From Daucus carota subsp. sativus (lineage: Eukaryota > Streptophyta > Magnoliopsida > Apiales > Apiaceae), in NCBI RefSeq assembly GCF_001625215.2, contig NC_030385.2, positions 44,231,598 through 44,295,597 on the forward strand: a DNA stretch of 64,000 nt, read 5' to 3'. The notes under the pieces were generated by a model. That model was not told where the DNA came from. It searched no databases and saw nothing but the letters and a program-made list of their open reading frames with translations. Of the stretch, positions 34,928-47,499 are shown piece by piece (positions within the stretch are counted from its first letter, which is position 1; each line of letters starts with the position of its first letter). The position numbers and the translations under genes are program-made.

Positions 34928-36283
34928 TCAGAAAGTTGAAGCTAACTTAGCAAGATCAAGACCTTGCATTTGAGTTCCTACAATCTTACACCTAATCAAA
35001 CTCCCAATTGTATTGCTAAGCATCTTCACATCCTCCCATCTATTCCCATTTGCTAATGTCTTGTACAAATAGCTCTCAAATGTCATCCTCTGCACATACT
35101 CATCTCCACACAGTTCCACCAAGGCTTCCCTCGCTGCATTGCTTCCGTAAAACACCTTCTGCAGCAAATCCAGAAACCGGAATGTCATTATATACTTCGC
35201 GTCCCATTCCTTCAAGTACTCCCTCTTCAAATCCGCTTCGCCTATCATTCTTGACCCTCCTTCGGACGCTCTCACGATGCCTTCTCCGCACATTCTCCCA
35301 CTTTTCGCTGCAAAATAGATCCCTTCTCCAGAGCATTTCGTCACGTACCCTGCTGCGTCTCCCACCAATGCTACCCGGCCTCGGACCCTGATTGGCCTCG
35401 GGTGCTCGGGTATGGGATGAGCTTCCACTTTGATCACCTCACCCCCCTGAATCTTCGGGGTCACCCTGCTTCTGATACCATGTTGAAACAATTTTATGTT
35501 CTGTTTCGAACAAACAGTCCCTGTTCCGACTGCAACATGGTCACACTTAGGAAACACCCAACCGTAAAAATCAGGGGAAACGTCACTCCCCACGTACATT
35601 TCCGCGAGATTCTCATAATACTTCATTTTATGATCAGGCAGCCTGATCCGCTCCTGGAACGCGATAGCACAGGCATAATCCCCTGCATCAATACATTTCG
35701 CAACCTTACTATTAGCACCATCAGCACCAATCACAACATCCACCGCCAGCGACTTACGCTCATTCTCCGCAATGTAATTAACAACATACGGCTCATTTGA
35801 TGCTTTCGGAACCTCAAGATTCGTCACAAGCGCTTTCACAACCGTGGCTCCCTTAGATTCAGCGCGTGTCCTAAGATACGAGTCAAGAACCTCGCGTCTA
35901 AGCATAGAAATGAACTCATGGGGCTTAAGTGTCTTCCCAAAATCAACCGTGAGGTTACTCGGTGAGATGATCTTCATGTGAGTAACTTTGCGGTCAACGA
36001 GTTCGATAGGGATATCGAACTCGTCGAGCATGCAAAGAGGAATGGCGCCGCCGCATGGCTTGGCGCCAGACGGGCTTCTTTCAAACAAGAAAGTCTCTAC
36101 ACCGCCGCTGGCAAGAGACTCAGCAGCAGATGAACCGGCAGGGCCACCACCGATTACAGCAGCGCGTAGCTTCCTGCCGGAGATGCTGTAGGATGCATGT
36201 GTGATGAATCGGGTTCTTGGTTTGGTGTGAGTGTGTTTGAAAGGCAGGGAGTGGAGCAAGTAGGACTGAGCAGAGGCTGCCAT
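34928..36283 (-). CDS. Geranylgeranyl reductase-like plastid flavoprotein (CHLP paralogue)
   Basis: Related to CHLP, which reduces the geranylgeranyl chain of chlorophyll and tocopherol precursors to phytyl with NADPH in the plastid. Intronless, 451 residues. Residues 1 to about 36 look like a chloroplast transit peptide (Ser/Thr/Arg-rich, no acids). The FAD-binding motif is AAVIGGGPAGSSAAESL (about 41-57). Family motifs KPCGGAIPLCM, DVVIGADGANS, YGWVFPKCDHVAVGTGT, RVALVGDAAGYVTKCSGEGIYFAAKSGRMC all remain. It differs from canonical CHLP at many less-conserved places and has its own C-terminus (QGLDLAKLAS). I recall Arabidopsis CHLP as having introns, so this looks like a retrocopy-type or ancient intronless paralogue that stayed intact. 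The exact substrate is uncertain. Confidence 0.88.
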   Translation of the reverse strand: MAASAQSYLLHSLPFKHTHTKPRTRFITHASYSISGRKLRAAVIGGGPAGSSAAESLASGGVETFLFERSPSGAKPCGGAIPLCMLDEFDIPIELVDRKVTHMKIISPSNLTVDFGKTLKPHEFISMLRREVLDSYLRTRAESKGATVVKALVTNLEVPKASNEPYVVNYIAENERKSLAVDVVIGADGANSKVAKCIDAGDYACAIAFQERIRLPDHKMKYYENLAEMYVGSDVSPDFYGWVFPKCDHVAVGTGTVCSKQNIKLFQHGIRSRVTPKIQGGEVIKVEAHPIPEHPRPIRVRGRVALVGDAAGYVTKCSGEGIYFAAKSGRMCGEGIVRASEGGSRMIGEADLKREYLKEWDAKYIMTFRFLDLLQKVFYGSNAAREALVELCGDEYVQRMTFESYLYKTLANGNRWEDVKMLSNTIGSLIRCKIVGTQMQGLDLAKLASTF

Positions 36284-36955
36284 TATTGAGCTTGATGGAG
36301 AAAGTGATGTAAAAACAACATGAGCTCAATCAGTGTGGCTTGCTAGGGTTAGCTAGTGGATTCATCTGCAGATGGCATTATAATATTATTACAGTGCTAG
36401 TATAATATTATCACAGTCTCTGTTTATGTCTTTACATGACTTGGCTTTGGGCACACCGCCCGAAACCTGATTCAAACTCCCAATTTTAACATTTGGTTTT
36501 TTAACGGCGTGATCAGAACATACGAATGATACTAGCATACATCTTGCTAGAAAAAAAACGTTGAACCTTGAACGTGAAAAACTCAAACAATTTTCTGCAG
36601 AATAATACTGTAGCACTTCTAAATATAATAAAAAAAATTAGGATTAAGCTATCCAATTGAAACTTTGTTACTTTATACTAATGAGTAATGACTTTTTAAT
36701 TATAATTATATAGTTTCTAATTGAAGTTTATAAGAGAGCCGGAGCCCTACCAATTATTTCAAAGTTGTATAGTATTGCAAAAATACTCATAGGGTTAAGG
36801 TACAGATATTATCATTAGGCTGCCACATATATCACAGTTACTAAAAATAATAGAGAATCTTTCCTTTTCTTTCTTTGAATTAATTTATTTGAATTACCTA
36901 ACCTGCCTAACTTCTTTTTCCTAGAGTTGTATCTGTCAAGTGACTTGCATAGGAT
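36284..36955. other. Intergenic: reductase promoter
   Basis: 672 bp of AT-rich spacer holding the promoter of the reductase paralogue and the 3' UTR of the PDE327 gene. No gene seen. Confidence 0.5.
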
Positions 36956-39900
36956 TCAGTAATTTGCAACACCAGCATTCTGTGACTTGCCCAAAACTGA
37001 TTCCATGCTGCCCTGGTACAGGCCTAAACTTTTTGCCAGTGCGAAACCAGCGAACATGCCATCAACTGCTGCACTAACAATTCCACCGGCGTAACCTGCA
37101 CCTTCGCCAACTGGGTAGAGGCCTTTTAATGATGTGCACTCGTAAGTCTCTACATTTCGGGGTATCTGGACTGGAGAACTGGTTCTCGTCTGTACCAAGG
37201 AGATATTTTAATCCAAATAGTAAAGAACATTTTAAAGTAATACAGTGACTTCATTCATAATTCATAAAAGGTAAACTCGTTTAGACAAATATATGTTTTT
37301 AATTTATAGCAGTGCACAATCCCATATGAATTTTATGGCAAAAGGTAAACGAGCAAAGTGAGGAAGCAGAAATAAGGAAAGACAAGACTACCTCTACTCC
37401 ATGAAGAAGAGCATTGTTGGAAATGAATCCAGGTAACTGAAATATATAAGAAAAATGTAAGGTTTATTTGTTAAACTCAGCAAGGAAATACAAAAACTAG
37501 AGAAGTAGTGACCTCTTGGTCGAACTTTAAAATCGAGTGCTGCAGTGCCTCTGTAATATGAGAAGGAAACAATTCATGGAGATTTGCTGCCTTCACTCCT
37601 AAGCGATAACTTGATGACGGTAATGTACTTGCTGACAAGATAATACCATTAAGGTTGGTACGTACATTATTTGGTGAAGGGAAAACTGTAAACAATAATA
37701 TATCCTACCTGACAACTTTTTCTCCAGAAAATCAGGAACAGTTTGCACGGGGACTACGAAATTGCCACCACCCAGTAAAGCTGCTCTCTGCTCAAGTTCC
37801 CTCTGTAATGTAAATATGCACCAATTGTAATAACGATTAAGAACAAGTTGCCTTTACAGAAATACAGAAACTGCTGGTGCAGCCAAAAGAAGCATATATA
37901 AATATGATCTGTCAATCCATAAAACAAATTGATCGTGATTCCTTCTACAATCAACTTTATACTCATATTCCAAATACTTCTGGATTCTGCTAAAAAGTAT
38001 ATAATCTAGAAGTGACTGAAAGGGGGATTTTAAGTTTTTTCTACATCGCTAGTAAAACAGTTTACAAGCTTATGCTTGAGAATCATAAACCATAATAGTT
38101 GAACTATATACCATATTGTACCTGAAAGTCAACTCCTGCAAGAGGTCCCTGAAAATTAAGGGAACTGAAATCCTCTGCTGAGACGGTAACCACAAGAGCA
38201 GAATTCGCCCATTTAGATGAACGTCGAGAAAAAGACATGCCATTAACACAGAGTTCTGATGGCTTGGTACTGGTAAGAACAACCTGTAAATAACCAATAA
38301 ATAACTTGGAAATGGAAATTACAGTAATAAATAGCTCTTCAGCCCATATAATGTTAACTTGGGCAAATACTAATAGCAGGTAGACCTTTATATATAGCAA
38401 GTAAGCTTTCATTTTTCTTTTCTTTTTTCAATATTTTATTAGTAGATAAATAGTAACACTATTTTGAAAGTCTAAGCTTACGTGTTGCGGTGTATAACAT
38501 GCATCTTGCCGCTTGCAAATAATAACATACCAAGTAAAGAATTTGACGTAAATCTTAAGCACTCTGTTAACTTACTATATTTGCAGTAACTAAAAATGCA
38601 GTGCAATACAACATAAAATAATTGTATTTCATATTGTTCAGTATGATTTCTATGCATGCTACTAGAAAAGAAAATTTTACCTGCCCACCAGGACACATGC
38701 AGAACGAGTAACAACTACGCTTAGTTGTCACTGAGCTATTATTTCCATCAACATAATCAACAATTTTGTAATCAGCAACTGGTACTTTTCCACGTCCTTT
38801 AAGAACCTCATCAGATAATTCAGAGTACTGCACATTAAATCATGTTTTAATTGTTGGGTCATCACCATGTTTAACGCGGAATGTGCCTGGATATGCATGT
38901 GGGCACACACACACACACACATTTACAGATACTTTCACATTGTTTGCCTTTGACAAGAAAGAAATATCATTCCAAATATGATCGGCAAACACTGGCACTT
39001 ATCCTCTGGTAAGAATAATTGATTTTGTTTAAAAAAGAAATGCAAGGATGAATTACAAACCTGAATGCTGTTTATTAGTTCCTGAGGATGCTCAACCCGC
39101 AGACCAACCTGCTCATCACAAGTCATAATAAGGGAACTAGAGTTGCAAACTTAAATCAACAAACTACTTATACTACCTTGAACAATCATAATGTTCAATT
39201 AGAGGTGAAAGACAATATTATGCACAGGACAATGTAATATATTATATAAGTAAGAGGTTCTCGAAAAACAAAGTCATAAAATTAAAACCACACTTCATCT
39301 GTTGTTTGAGGATTATCAATAGCAAGTCTAATAAGTATATTTATTCACAATTCAGAAAGTAGTACACTGGGAAATTTTTTCTCCCCAATCTTATAGCATG
39401 CAAAAGTACTCGCATCAGCAAAACAAGAATATGTATTCAGTAAAACAACAAAACATATTTACTTAATTAGGACGACTCTCTTCGCACATTGTTCGTGTGC
39501 TGTAAGCAAAAGCTTTTTTTAGGTTAAGTAAATCAAACACTCACTCTCCAAAAAACTATTGGAGCTAACTTCACATTAGAGCAAGTCCAATGCATAGCTA
39601 TAATTGGTTGTATAACTATAATATAGAACTAAGGTTACAAAATCACCACTCCGATGCATAGCTATACCTGGTCCTATAAATGCATAAATAGATAGTTGGT
39701 CTTATATTTAGGACGAAAGATAGCTATAGTCATCTTTGCCACATCATCCAACCAACAAAATTTTAAGGAGTTTGGTGAAAAGTTAATTAGATTAAAAATA
39801 TAGTTGGTCCTTTTTTAGAATTATGCATTGGAGCACTAGTTGTAAATTAAGACCAAAAACTACTTTTTGGTCTCAAATTATAGCTATGGCTATAGCCATT

Positions 39901-42683
39901 TTAACTTTAGCATTGGACTTGCTCTTATCAGAGGAATTTGTACCAAATTAGCACTAATGACTAATGTAGCAATATAGAAGTAACCCGAACCACGACTTCG
40001 TACAGCACCCTATTATATGATTTGTCTTGAGTATTGTATAGTGTATAGTCAAACTACTCACCTATTTTGTTTTAATTGTAACCGCACATTATTGGAGCGC
40101 AATAAAGCCAATCACTTTTGCTTAATTGAATCAATAATAACTTACGGAAAAATCTTTCGGAACTATGTCCACCTCATGAGTAAGAAGCATTTGGTATATA
40201 TCACGTGCTGAATGCCCCACTGCGAGAACAACTGCATCATATTTCAAATTCTGGTTATCCAGTAGCAAGCTTTCTCTTGAATCAGAAACATTGACTCCCA
40301 CAACACGCTCATTTTCTACAAGCAGATCATCTACCCTCGTTCCAAACCGGATAGAGACCTAAGTATACAAGTAGTATATAATATTCATAAATAATGAGAA
40401 AGACACGGCTAAATGAACAAAATCAGACTTCAGAGCATGTGGAGAGATTTCTTACCCCCAATTCCTGTAGATGCTGGCGAAAATTGCGAAGTAGTGGAAT
40501 CAATCTGTCAGTTCCCAAGTGTGGTTTTCCATCAACTAAGATACTGTCAGGAGCTCCAAAACGAACCAAAGTTTTCATAACCTAAGAATGGCAGGAACTT
40601 AACGATTACCGAACATTAATACATGTATGCGATACGAAATAGGTAAATTTTAATTAAAAAGGATGCTCACCGCCTGTACACTCCTACTGTTCCTTCCAAT
40701 TCTTGTGACTAATTTTCCATCACTCCAAGTACCTGCACCACCCTGTAACCCATAAGTCCTTCATAAATAATGACAACTTGAAGTCGAAAACTATGAGTGT
40801 GTGTATGTGTGAGAGTAAAGCATTTTTTATGAGGACAAAAAATGCATTCCAAATTTGACATATAATGCCCTTATCAGGTTGGTCCTTCAATAACAATTCA
40901 AAAAACTGCATGTAAGAACTGTCATTTTGATACCAAATCCCTTGCGTATTCAATTGCTTGGTAATATGCTAATATGTTTAGTTATTTACAGGTGTCTATG
41001 CAGGAGTTTGTGACATCTATATATGAATGTAAACAATTTATCACTCGTACTTAATTGTATGAATGGTTTACTGTATTGTGATATGATCATACAGAAGTGA
41101 TTATGCTACTTATAATGTCGGTACACTACACTACCAACATGCCCTCAAACACAGCCACTAGAACTACAAAGATTTAAGCGAAAAGAATAAAACTCTTTAA
41201 TCAAGATATAACCTCCCCAAAGCAAAAATTGCTGTCCAGTTGTAAAATTCGCCGAACTATCAATGCACCGATATCACGACCCCTCTGTTCAACTGCTTGA
41301 CCCCTTTCCATCATGGTTACATCAGCACCAAATTCTGCAAGGACCAGAGCTGCAAACAAGCCTGATGGCCCACTACCGACCACTGCAACTTTTGGCTTCT
41401 CAGCAGTTGGGACCTTGTGTAACCCTCCCGGGAAACTGTGGTTTCCACTTCCTACAGAATCAGTAGCTTCACTGGCATTTCTACTGTCATTTATTATGCC
41501 AATTAAATCACCAGAAACTCTTTCATAAGGCATATGATCTATTAGCCCCGTTCTTGGTTCCAACTCACAGATGAAGTCCCAAGTACGTGGTTCTAATCTT
41601 AGCAGTTTGCTAACATCCATCTCCACTGTATACACAAAGGTTGGTTCCTTCTGCATCTGAGAACAATAGAAAAAAAAGTGAGCATATTAATTTTTTATAA
41701 CTAATAACCAACACATATGTGAGCATATCTGGGTGGGTACAGGAAAATCAGACCATAACTTGCAAAAAACCAACCTTCCTAGCATCAAAAGATTTCCGAA
41801 TGACAGTAAAGGCTTCTGGTGGCAACATGGAAGCAACCTACAGCACAAAGAAGAAACCGTAAAGGTTAATAAGTCAAAACACTACAGTGCGTAAGCAATC
41901 AGGTAAACCTTACGACTCAAATAAACACAAAAAATAAAACTTATTCAATGCATAGCAATTAAATACTACATAACAAATACAATGCATTGGCAATTAGAAA
42001 CTAGATAACGTTTTAAACACAAACACTCTCCCAGGTCCCACCCTTCTCCCTTCCTATCTCTCCCCCCTCCCCCTCCCTCCCTCCCTATCTCCCCCCCCCC
42101 CCTCTCTCTCTCTCCCCCCCTCCCTCCCTCTATCTCTCTCTCTCAAGTCTCACCCCTCTCCCTCTCTCCCCCCCCCTCCTCTCTCCCTCCCTCCCTCTCG
42201 GCTCTCCCCCTCTCTATCTATCTATCCATCTCTCCCACAGCCTCCCCCCCCCCCCTCATACACAGACACAGAATACACTATTTAGACACTAATGCACATA
42301 TAAATTGGCATAAAAACATAAAATTTGGGCACTATATTAGCAAGGTATTTAGAAATTACCGGGAATTTAATAACTTTAGCAATTTCTTGAAGCAAAGCAT
42401 CACAAAGGCCAAGAAAATCTTTGCCAGGATCATCAGAAACCGAAACTTGGAGCTTAGACAACCTCCAAAACCCATCAAGTTTGGTCTCAACACTAAGTGG
42501 GTCACTTGTTTTCAGCTTCAGCTTCCTTTTCTCTGATGGGTACCTTTGTTTTCCTGTCCGTTTAGTCCTCTTACCACACTGAACAGTGAGGGGCTTGAAG
42601 CTTGAGAATGGGTATTTGGGACTACAATTTGGGGGGTTTAAGGTGAAGTGAAGAGGGGTTATGAGCTTGGAAACAATTGACAT
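36956..42683 (-). CDS. PDE327: Plastid FAD/NAD(P)-binding oxidoreductase, PDE327 type
   Basis: Counterpart of Arabidopsis At4g30720 (PIGMENT DEFECTIVE 327), needed for normal pigmentation; the reaction is unknown. Thirteen exons: 42683-42360, 41837-41775, 41656-41213, 40742-40671, 40581-40456, 40358-40146, 39108-39061, 38827-38681, 38283-38122, 37802-37709, 37631-37513, 37436-37392, 37189-36956. They join in frame to 696 residues, near the Arabidopsis length. The first ~50 residues suit a plastid transit peptide. An N-terminal RNA-binding-like alpha/beta region precedes a Rossmann FAD motif (VAVVGSGPSGLFAALVLAEF). Then come GGAGTWSDGKL, a second dinucleotide region (YDAVVLAVGHSARD) and the C-terminal FAD motif GLYPVGEGAGYAGGIVSAA. 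This architecture is shared with bacterial proteins annotated only as FAD-dependent dehydrogenases. Introns 1 and 6 carry a CT-rich tract and a MITE. Confidence 0.93.
38903..38920. repeat. (AC)n microsatellite in PDE327 intron 7
   Basis: About nine CA/AC repeats between the exons ending 39061 and starting 38827. Confidence 0.85.
39579..39924. mobile_element. Tourist-like MITE (PIF/Harbinger) in PDE327 intron 6
   Basis: Perfect 15-bp terminal inverted repeats GAGCAAGTCCAATGC and GCATTGGACTTGCTC, flanked by a direct TTA on each side, the target duplication of PIF/Harbinger elements. 346 bp, no coding. Internal atagctata words also pair. It lies between exons 6 and 7 of PDE327. Confidence 0.85.
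42026..42257. repeat. CT/C-rich low-complexity tract in PDE327 intron 1
   Basis: About 230 bp of CTCC, CCCTC and long C runs, with tctatctatctat near 42215. On the gene strand it reads GA/G-rich with several G runs. It sits just downstream of the first coding exon. Confidence 0.9.
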
Positions 42684-43660
42684 ATCTGGAGTTGGAGTTC
42701 TGTAATAAAAGAGTGCGGAAGGGTTTAAGGTTGAAGATAAGGGGAGTTTTGTGTTTTGTCAAAACGGCGTCGCTTACTCTCATTTGTCACAACTTCCCTT
42801 TAGTAGTTTAGTGAATCTTTTAGATTGTATTGATAATATTTTCAATTTCTGACCTGCTTCTAAGAACTTTGTAATCTCCATGCAATAAAAATAACTTGTG
42901 ATCTAAAATTGCAATAGGTTCAGTTTTGCTCGAAAATATGTTATGAACTGAGATGGGCTTTATTTTGTCTCAAAAAATATGTTATAAATATAAATGAATT
43001 TAGGTTGCTAAGATACATGTGTTGGTAGTAGTATACCCTCCGTGAAGGAAAACCGCACCGGACAGCTTAGCGCTAAGTTTTTGTTGAATATAGACGGCTG
43101 CTGCAGTATCATTCAGCGAAAAATTGTCACTCTTATGTTCTAGAAAGCTGCTAACGTAAATATAAGTACTTGTATCATAGCACACGCAGCAAAAGGCATC
43201 CTAAATTATTGATGAATGAATTCAGAATTCATCTCAGCGAAAAGGTCATATCAATAAAAGCCCGACATTCTCATCTTCTCGAGAAAGATTATTGCTCTTC
43301 TAAACGGCTCAGTAGATCAAGAAGAGCTGGCACAACTACGGGAGTCCTGTACAGACATAAATGATATGCGTTTATCACATATGTAATAAACTCCTGTGGG
43401 GAGCTCATATTCCACAGTCTCACCAAGATATAACTGAAAACCTTGATACTATAGTTATAAAACTAAGGTAAAGATTTATCTGACAGTCTAAAACCTCTTC
43501 CAGCATGATATAACATATATAGAAAACAAGTATGGTACAAACATTATTGAAACTTAATTATAAATCCCTGATCTGTAGCACAAAAAGTCTAATATCATAA
43601 AGGCCGTCCAAACAACTAATATGTGTAGCCAATATTATCAGACATTGTCTGTTTCTGCAG
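42684..43660. other. Intergenic: PDE327 promoter and 3' flank of the ubiquitin-like gene
   Basis: No further gene seen. GC content rises slightly just upstream of the PDE327 ATG. The rest is AT-rich. Confidence 0.5.
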
Positions 43661-45836
43661 CTACCAATTTCCAGCACCTTCTGCATCGCCGGATTTAAAA
43701 AAATCAACTGGCCTCACAATGTTTACCTCCTCGAATTCATTGTCATCTGGAAAACCAAACAAGCTGGGTAAGAAGCTATTAAGATGTTTAAAATAAACAT
43801 TAGAATGTTGAGGTAATTTGAGTTTGACTAAATATGCCAGAAACAGGTAATAGTCATCCAAATTTACTTTTGCAACTTTCTGTATTTAAAACTGCATAGG
43901 AAAAATAAAGAAACAATTTCATAACAAAACGTAAAAGAAAAATAAATGACCACTCCTACTTCTAGTTTTGGAATATATATTTTCATGATCTTGAACATGC
44001 CCTGGAATATATTGATATATAAATCTTGCCTAACAATCAACATTAGCAAGCCTTGATCAAACCCAAGATGTGGTCCAAAGTAAGTATTACAATCAGTGAA
44101 AAATAAATTGTTAAAATCTAATCATTCCAGTACGGGAAATAATATGAGAAGAAGAAACAAGAGAGATGTTGGGTGGGGGAGCTAGGTTCATCTCCATATT
44201 CTCTCAAGTGTTGATGAGTACAAGACTCGATATATGCACTCTAAATAACAGAGAAACTATTATAGCGAAATGGAAATTTCTCTACTATGCATCAGTATCT
44301 TACGATTCTTACAATTTAATGCATTAGGACTATCCGCATATAAGAAAATTTGGTCTCAGAAATCTCATAAAAGCAGCTAAACTATTTATGGAAGAGGCCG
44401 TGACATATTGAACGCCATAAGTAAAACATAACAGATACATGTGTGCAAACGTGCATTAAACCCCAATGAACCATGTAAGAGTTTAACAAAAAATACCTTT
44501 TCTCAACGTCAGTGCCACAACAGCATCATTCTCAACCTGGGAGGAGAAAAAAGAGGAATCACAACGTATATGTCGGCGCTTGGCATCATTAATTAATTTC
44601 AAAAAAGAAACAATAAGAAAGAATCTAGGTTATCCAAACAAAGTTTGTGGCGCTTTATGAAAAATGAAGATTGTTTCTGGACATGCAAGGCTTAATACTT
44701 GATACCTTCTGATCAGCCAAGGTCTTCGAATCATCTAGCACCTCTCCAGTTGACATAAGAGTCAAACGCTGATCATTGACTGGTTGATCAATAAGAGCAG
44801 ACACCTTTTGCTTGATGTCCATGATAGTCTCGCTTGGATCACACTGCATAAAATAGGTTGTCTTGCTACGCTTGATGCGGATGTACATAGCCTGCATCAA
44901 GGAAAACTTGTTATAGATATATCTAGAATGTTAACTACCACCTTGTGCATATCAAGCTGGCAAAAAAATTATTTTAGCTGACAGTGGACCAGTGATCATA
45001 GATTGACAAAACCCAAAGGTTCAAGTACAAAAGCTTCTATCATCACTCGATAAAATACCTACATGTTTAAAAAGTGAGAATGCCCTAGATAGCAAATTTC
45101 AAGAGAGATCAATCAAGAATACTAAGTACCAAAACATGTGCAGGCCAAAATACCACATGACACAAGGAAAGAGGCCCACAGACATTTCAGGGATGCAGAA
45201 CACATCCTGCACGAGGCAAGGTCCGTCTGTTCTGGGGCAATTCAAGCAACTTTGCTACAAACACGACTCCTCAAGAACCATGACTGAGTCAAAACCACGA
45301 CTCCCAACTAGCACACAGTAATAATCTCTAGCAGGCAAGAAATATATATATGCCGACAGTGGGCCAGAGATTATAAATCGGCAAGACACCAGAGTTAACG
45401 TATAAAACCTTCTATTCTCATCCAATAACCTACCTACATGTTTAATCCAGCAAATTCGAATAAATTCAAACCAAAACACCAGATACACGCCCGCCCTAAA
45501 TACCACATAACATACTTTCAGAAACAAAACCCGCCACACGCGGAACAAAACCCCCACGTTCATCAAGGACGTATAACATCAAATAATGTTATTCTCAGGC
45601 CTAATTGCGTGACTTTCGTCCAAACCCTCATTTTAAAAATTAGCTCCGATAAATTACAATTCCAGGTCATCAATTCACCCCGAAATAATCAAGATAACAG
45701 TAAATTAATCGGAAGTGAATAAAATCAGTAATTGCTCAACAAATCAAAGACAGCTTAATTAAAAGTTGTAATCAATTTTCTGAAATAATTAGATATAGAT
45801 ACAGAATAATGATAAGCTTGAGAAAGAAGTTACCAT
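43661..45836 (-). CDS. Small ubiquitin-like (elongin-B-like) protein
   Basis: 104-residue single-domain beta-grasp protein. Exons: 45836-45834 (ATG only), 44891-44706, 44536-44497, 43746-43661. The protein begins MAMYIRIKRSKTTYFMQCDP, continues through DIKQKVSALIDQPVNDQRL and VENDAVVALTLRK and ends DDNEFEEVNIVRPVDFF...GNW. It lacks the C-terminal Gly-Gly of ubiquitin, so it cannot be conjugated. It resembles elongin B and the Arabidopsis ubiquitin-like protein I recall as At5g57860. Elongin B partners elongin C in ubiquitin ligases and transcription elongation in animals; its plant role is unknown. The first codon sits at the very end of exon 1: ATG is followed at once by a GT donor. If that exon is not used, translation could begin at the Met two codons on (44888). 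Confidence 0.85.
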
Positions 45837-47499
45837 GAGGAGAAGAAGAGATTTGACGTTCCGGCTGGTCGGAAAATTTCTCCGGTGAAGCACGTCCGAC
45901 GACTCTCCCCCAAGTAAGAGTTGCAGTACTGCGATACAAGTCTCTTTCGTCTAATTTATAGGTGTCTTTGTGCCGAGAAAGGTCGATTATTTTAATTTTC
46001 CCAATATACCGAAGGGAATAATCAATTCGAATATATTAAAATTCTTGATTTTTGAAAATTCATGTATACCCGTTGTAAAAAATCATTCATTAAATTCGTT
46101 CCTATTTCAATTCGGATTTAAAAGATCTGTAAGAATTTAATGGAAAAACCAAATATCTAAAAAAAAATCAATTATTCTTAAATCTTGAGAATTGTATTCG
46201 ACTGGTTTTATTAGTCTATAGATTTTAATAAATTGTATTTGATTTTGATTTTTTCAAATTTTTAATGAAATAATAATATACATATCGTCTTTAAACACAA
46301 TGCTTCTCATCAATTTTAATGGGATTTTAAAATACATTGAACAATCTTACAAAATTCATCCTGTTATTAAATTCAAAAAAATCCATAATCACTTGAATAC
46401 TATCAGATTTTAATGGATTTTAAACAATTTCAAATGAATACTATTAGGCTTTTAAGCATAATTTAAAATTTCATCGTGTTATTAAATTCAAAAAAATTCA
46501 TAATCACTTGAATACTATCAGATTTTAATGGATTTTAAACAATTTCGAATGAATAACATTAGACTTTTAAGCATAATTTAAAATTCTGATTGAATATCAC
46601 CAAATTTTGTTGAATGATTTAAAATTTCAATTATCCCAAGATTTTGATACAATTTTTAAAATCCGAATCATATATACTCAGATTTCATGAATGGAATAAA
46701 TTTTTTAAAATTTCAATTGAATACAACCTTATCGATTGACAATGTAAATAACAATTACTGTATTAATAACGGGATCTATTATGCATGAAAACCACCTGAT
46801 TAACGTTTGTCACGGAGATAAATTTCGGGGTACAATAGCATTAGCCTTTGGGCTATATAAATGGACATTAATTATATATTATAAATATAAGGATATTCGG
46901 TTAGTATTTTAAATAATATTTATAAATTTAATAATATTCAATTGCGATTATTAAAAATATATAATAAAATGATTTTCAAATACTGATCGATTATTGTAAA
47001 CTTCATAAATGATTTTATTGAATTGTCATTATATTTTATGTATTTGAAATCCCATCATAATTTATAAGATTTTAAAATATTATTTTTAAAATCATATAAG
47101 ATCGATTAAGATATATAAGTTATTGTTAATGCATTAGAATTCCGGTTGATACATTCCATTACTAAGGTTTAATAAATAGATCAAAATTAATAATTTTTAT
47201 ATATGATTTATATATATGATTTTCTTTTAAAAATAATTTAAACTATTTTAGAATTATAATATTTTTGAAAAAAAGTCCGACAAAATTACTGATGTACTGA
47301 GAAGTTTACATCAATGGCCGATGGGCCGATCATCGATTGTACAAAGGGGGGCGCTTTCTTGATTACCTACTTAATTGCACACCTTTCAAGTTGCTCCCTG
47401 ACCTCCATAAATCAAAATCTACCAGTACCATTATTATTACAACAACTCGTAATAATCCCGTTATTCTTGTGTTATTTTCTAAAAAGATAAAGAAAAACA
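45837..47499. other. Divergent intergenic region between the ubiquitin-like and calcineurin-B-like genes
   Basis: Shared upstream region of a minus- and a plus-strand gene. The part next to 45840-45960 is a CT-containing leader/promoter. 46020-46740 is AT-rich and includes a 115-bp direct duplication. No gene seen. Confidence 0.5.
46362..46588. repeat. Two-copy direct repeat, 115-bp unit
   Basis: The copies start with TGTTATTAAATTCAAAAAAA at 46362 and 46477 and stay nearly identical (a handful of differences) to about 46588. Recent local tandem duplication in AT-rich spacer. Confidence 0.9.
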
